The notes beneath the pieces are model-generated. The model saw only the letters and a list, made by a program, of their open reading frames with translations. It did no database searches and was not told the DNA's origin. This document shows, piece after piece, positions 14,051 to 14,261 of a stretch of 14,261 nt of DNA. The position numbers and the translations under genes were made by a program. The stretch spans positions 1 through 14,261 of the forward strand of contig DAOWCW010000010.1 in NCBI GenBank assembly GCA_030639395.1, read 5' to 3'. How positions within the stretch are numbered: the first letter of the stretch is position 1; each line of letters starts with the position of its first letter. Origin of the DNA: an archaeon (GTDB taxonomy: Archaea; Nanoarchaeota; Nanoarchaeia; Pacearchaeales; GW2011-AR1).

Positions 14051-14261
14051 TATTCCATAAAAAATCATGGCATTTTTCTTTCAGAAAAACGCGCATTATT
14101 TCTTATGGACACTTGGTTTTGTTTGGTTTGGTATTGGATGCTTGTATTGGATGCCTGTATTAGGTGTTGGGGAGTCGGTAGTGGGTGGTCGGGGGGAAGG
14201 GGGAAATTTAGCCACGGGATTTCACGAGATTGCACGGGATTTGGAGGGGAAGATTGGACAC
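14051..14261. repeat. Right copy of the composite intergenic repeat (runs off the window)
   Basis: Matches 16-106 exactly and 155-260 with one mismatch. Between the blocks it carries a 13-base near-tandem duplication (14132-14144 and 14145-14157) where the left copy has 48 different bases. The palindrome, G-tracts (14169-14203) and decamer units are all kept. The match continues to the last base, so its right end is not visible. Confidence 0.93.
14054..14109. repeat. 56-base imperfect palindrome in right repeat
   Basis: Identical to 19-74, with arms TCCATAA/TTATGGA and TTTTTCT/AGAAAAA around TTC. The full identity of this part, while the neighbouring G-rich spacer differs, points to it being the conserved core of the repeat family. 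Confidence 0.85.

Noticed and set aside
1..14261. End repeats as a circular-contig assembly overlap
   Set aside because: The copies differ by a 34-base net length change and a substitution, and have different heptamer counts, which an exact overlap would not show; a misassembly cannot be fully excluded.

Overview
The window looks like chromosomal DNA of an archaeon, most likely a DPANN-type lineage (Woesearchaeota/Pacearchaeota-like). The reasons are archaeal TATA boxes centred about 26 bases upstream of several start codons (leaderless genes), a GspE/CpaF-type secretion ATPase and a tandem GspF/TadC-type membrane protein, Asn-x-Ser/Thr-rich Ig-like surface proteins with one C-terminal membrane anchor, and two small protein types (a KTK-[IV]-LGD membrane protein and Pro/Gln-linker coiled-coil proteins) that I recall from DPANN genomes. 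The assignment is by eye; no rRNA or tRNA is present to confirm it. Codon use is strongly T/G-biased in most genes.

Layout. Positions 1-318 are a composite, non-coding repeat: a heptamer tail, a 56-base imperfect palindrome, G-rich stretches and a CACGGGATT decamer array. It returns at 14051-14261, preceded by an eight-unit heptamer array, so the whole gene block sits between two direct copies about 14 kb apart. Inside: two overlapping, paralogous five-helix membrane proteins (349-1343, +); two coiled-coil proteins transcribed convergently (2439-1346, -); a 1448-residue anchored surface protein with two LamG-like modules (2610-6956, +); a secretion/pilus-type ATPase (7007-9274, +); a second anchored surface protein with a nearly identical 88-residue Ig-like repeat pair (9332-11035, +); and a translationally coupled pair, a winged-helix/nucleotidyltransferase-fold regulator (11208-11747, +) and the TadC/FlaJ-like platform protein (11744-13909, +).

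How it may work together. ATPase plus tandem-GspF platform protein is the motor core of type IV filament/type II secretion-like machines. The small membrane proteins and coiled-coil proteins are candidates for lineage-specific parts of it, and the two glycosylation-prone surface proteins are candidates for its cargo or for adhesins used on host cells. No prepilin with a class III signal peptide and no prepilin peptidase is in the window, so the filament subunit, if any, is elsewhere. The regulator-platform operon has a TATA box bracketed by two identical 36-base dyad-symmetric sites, the downstream one covering the predicted transcription start and the start codon, which suggests a tightly controlled, perhaps autoregulated switch.
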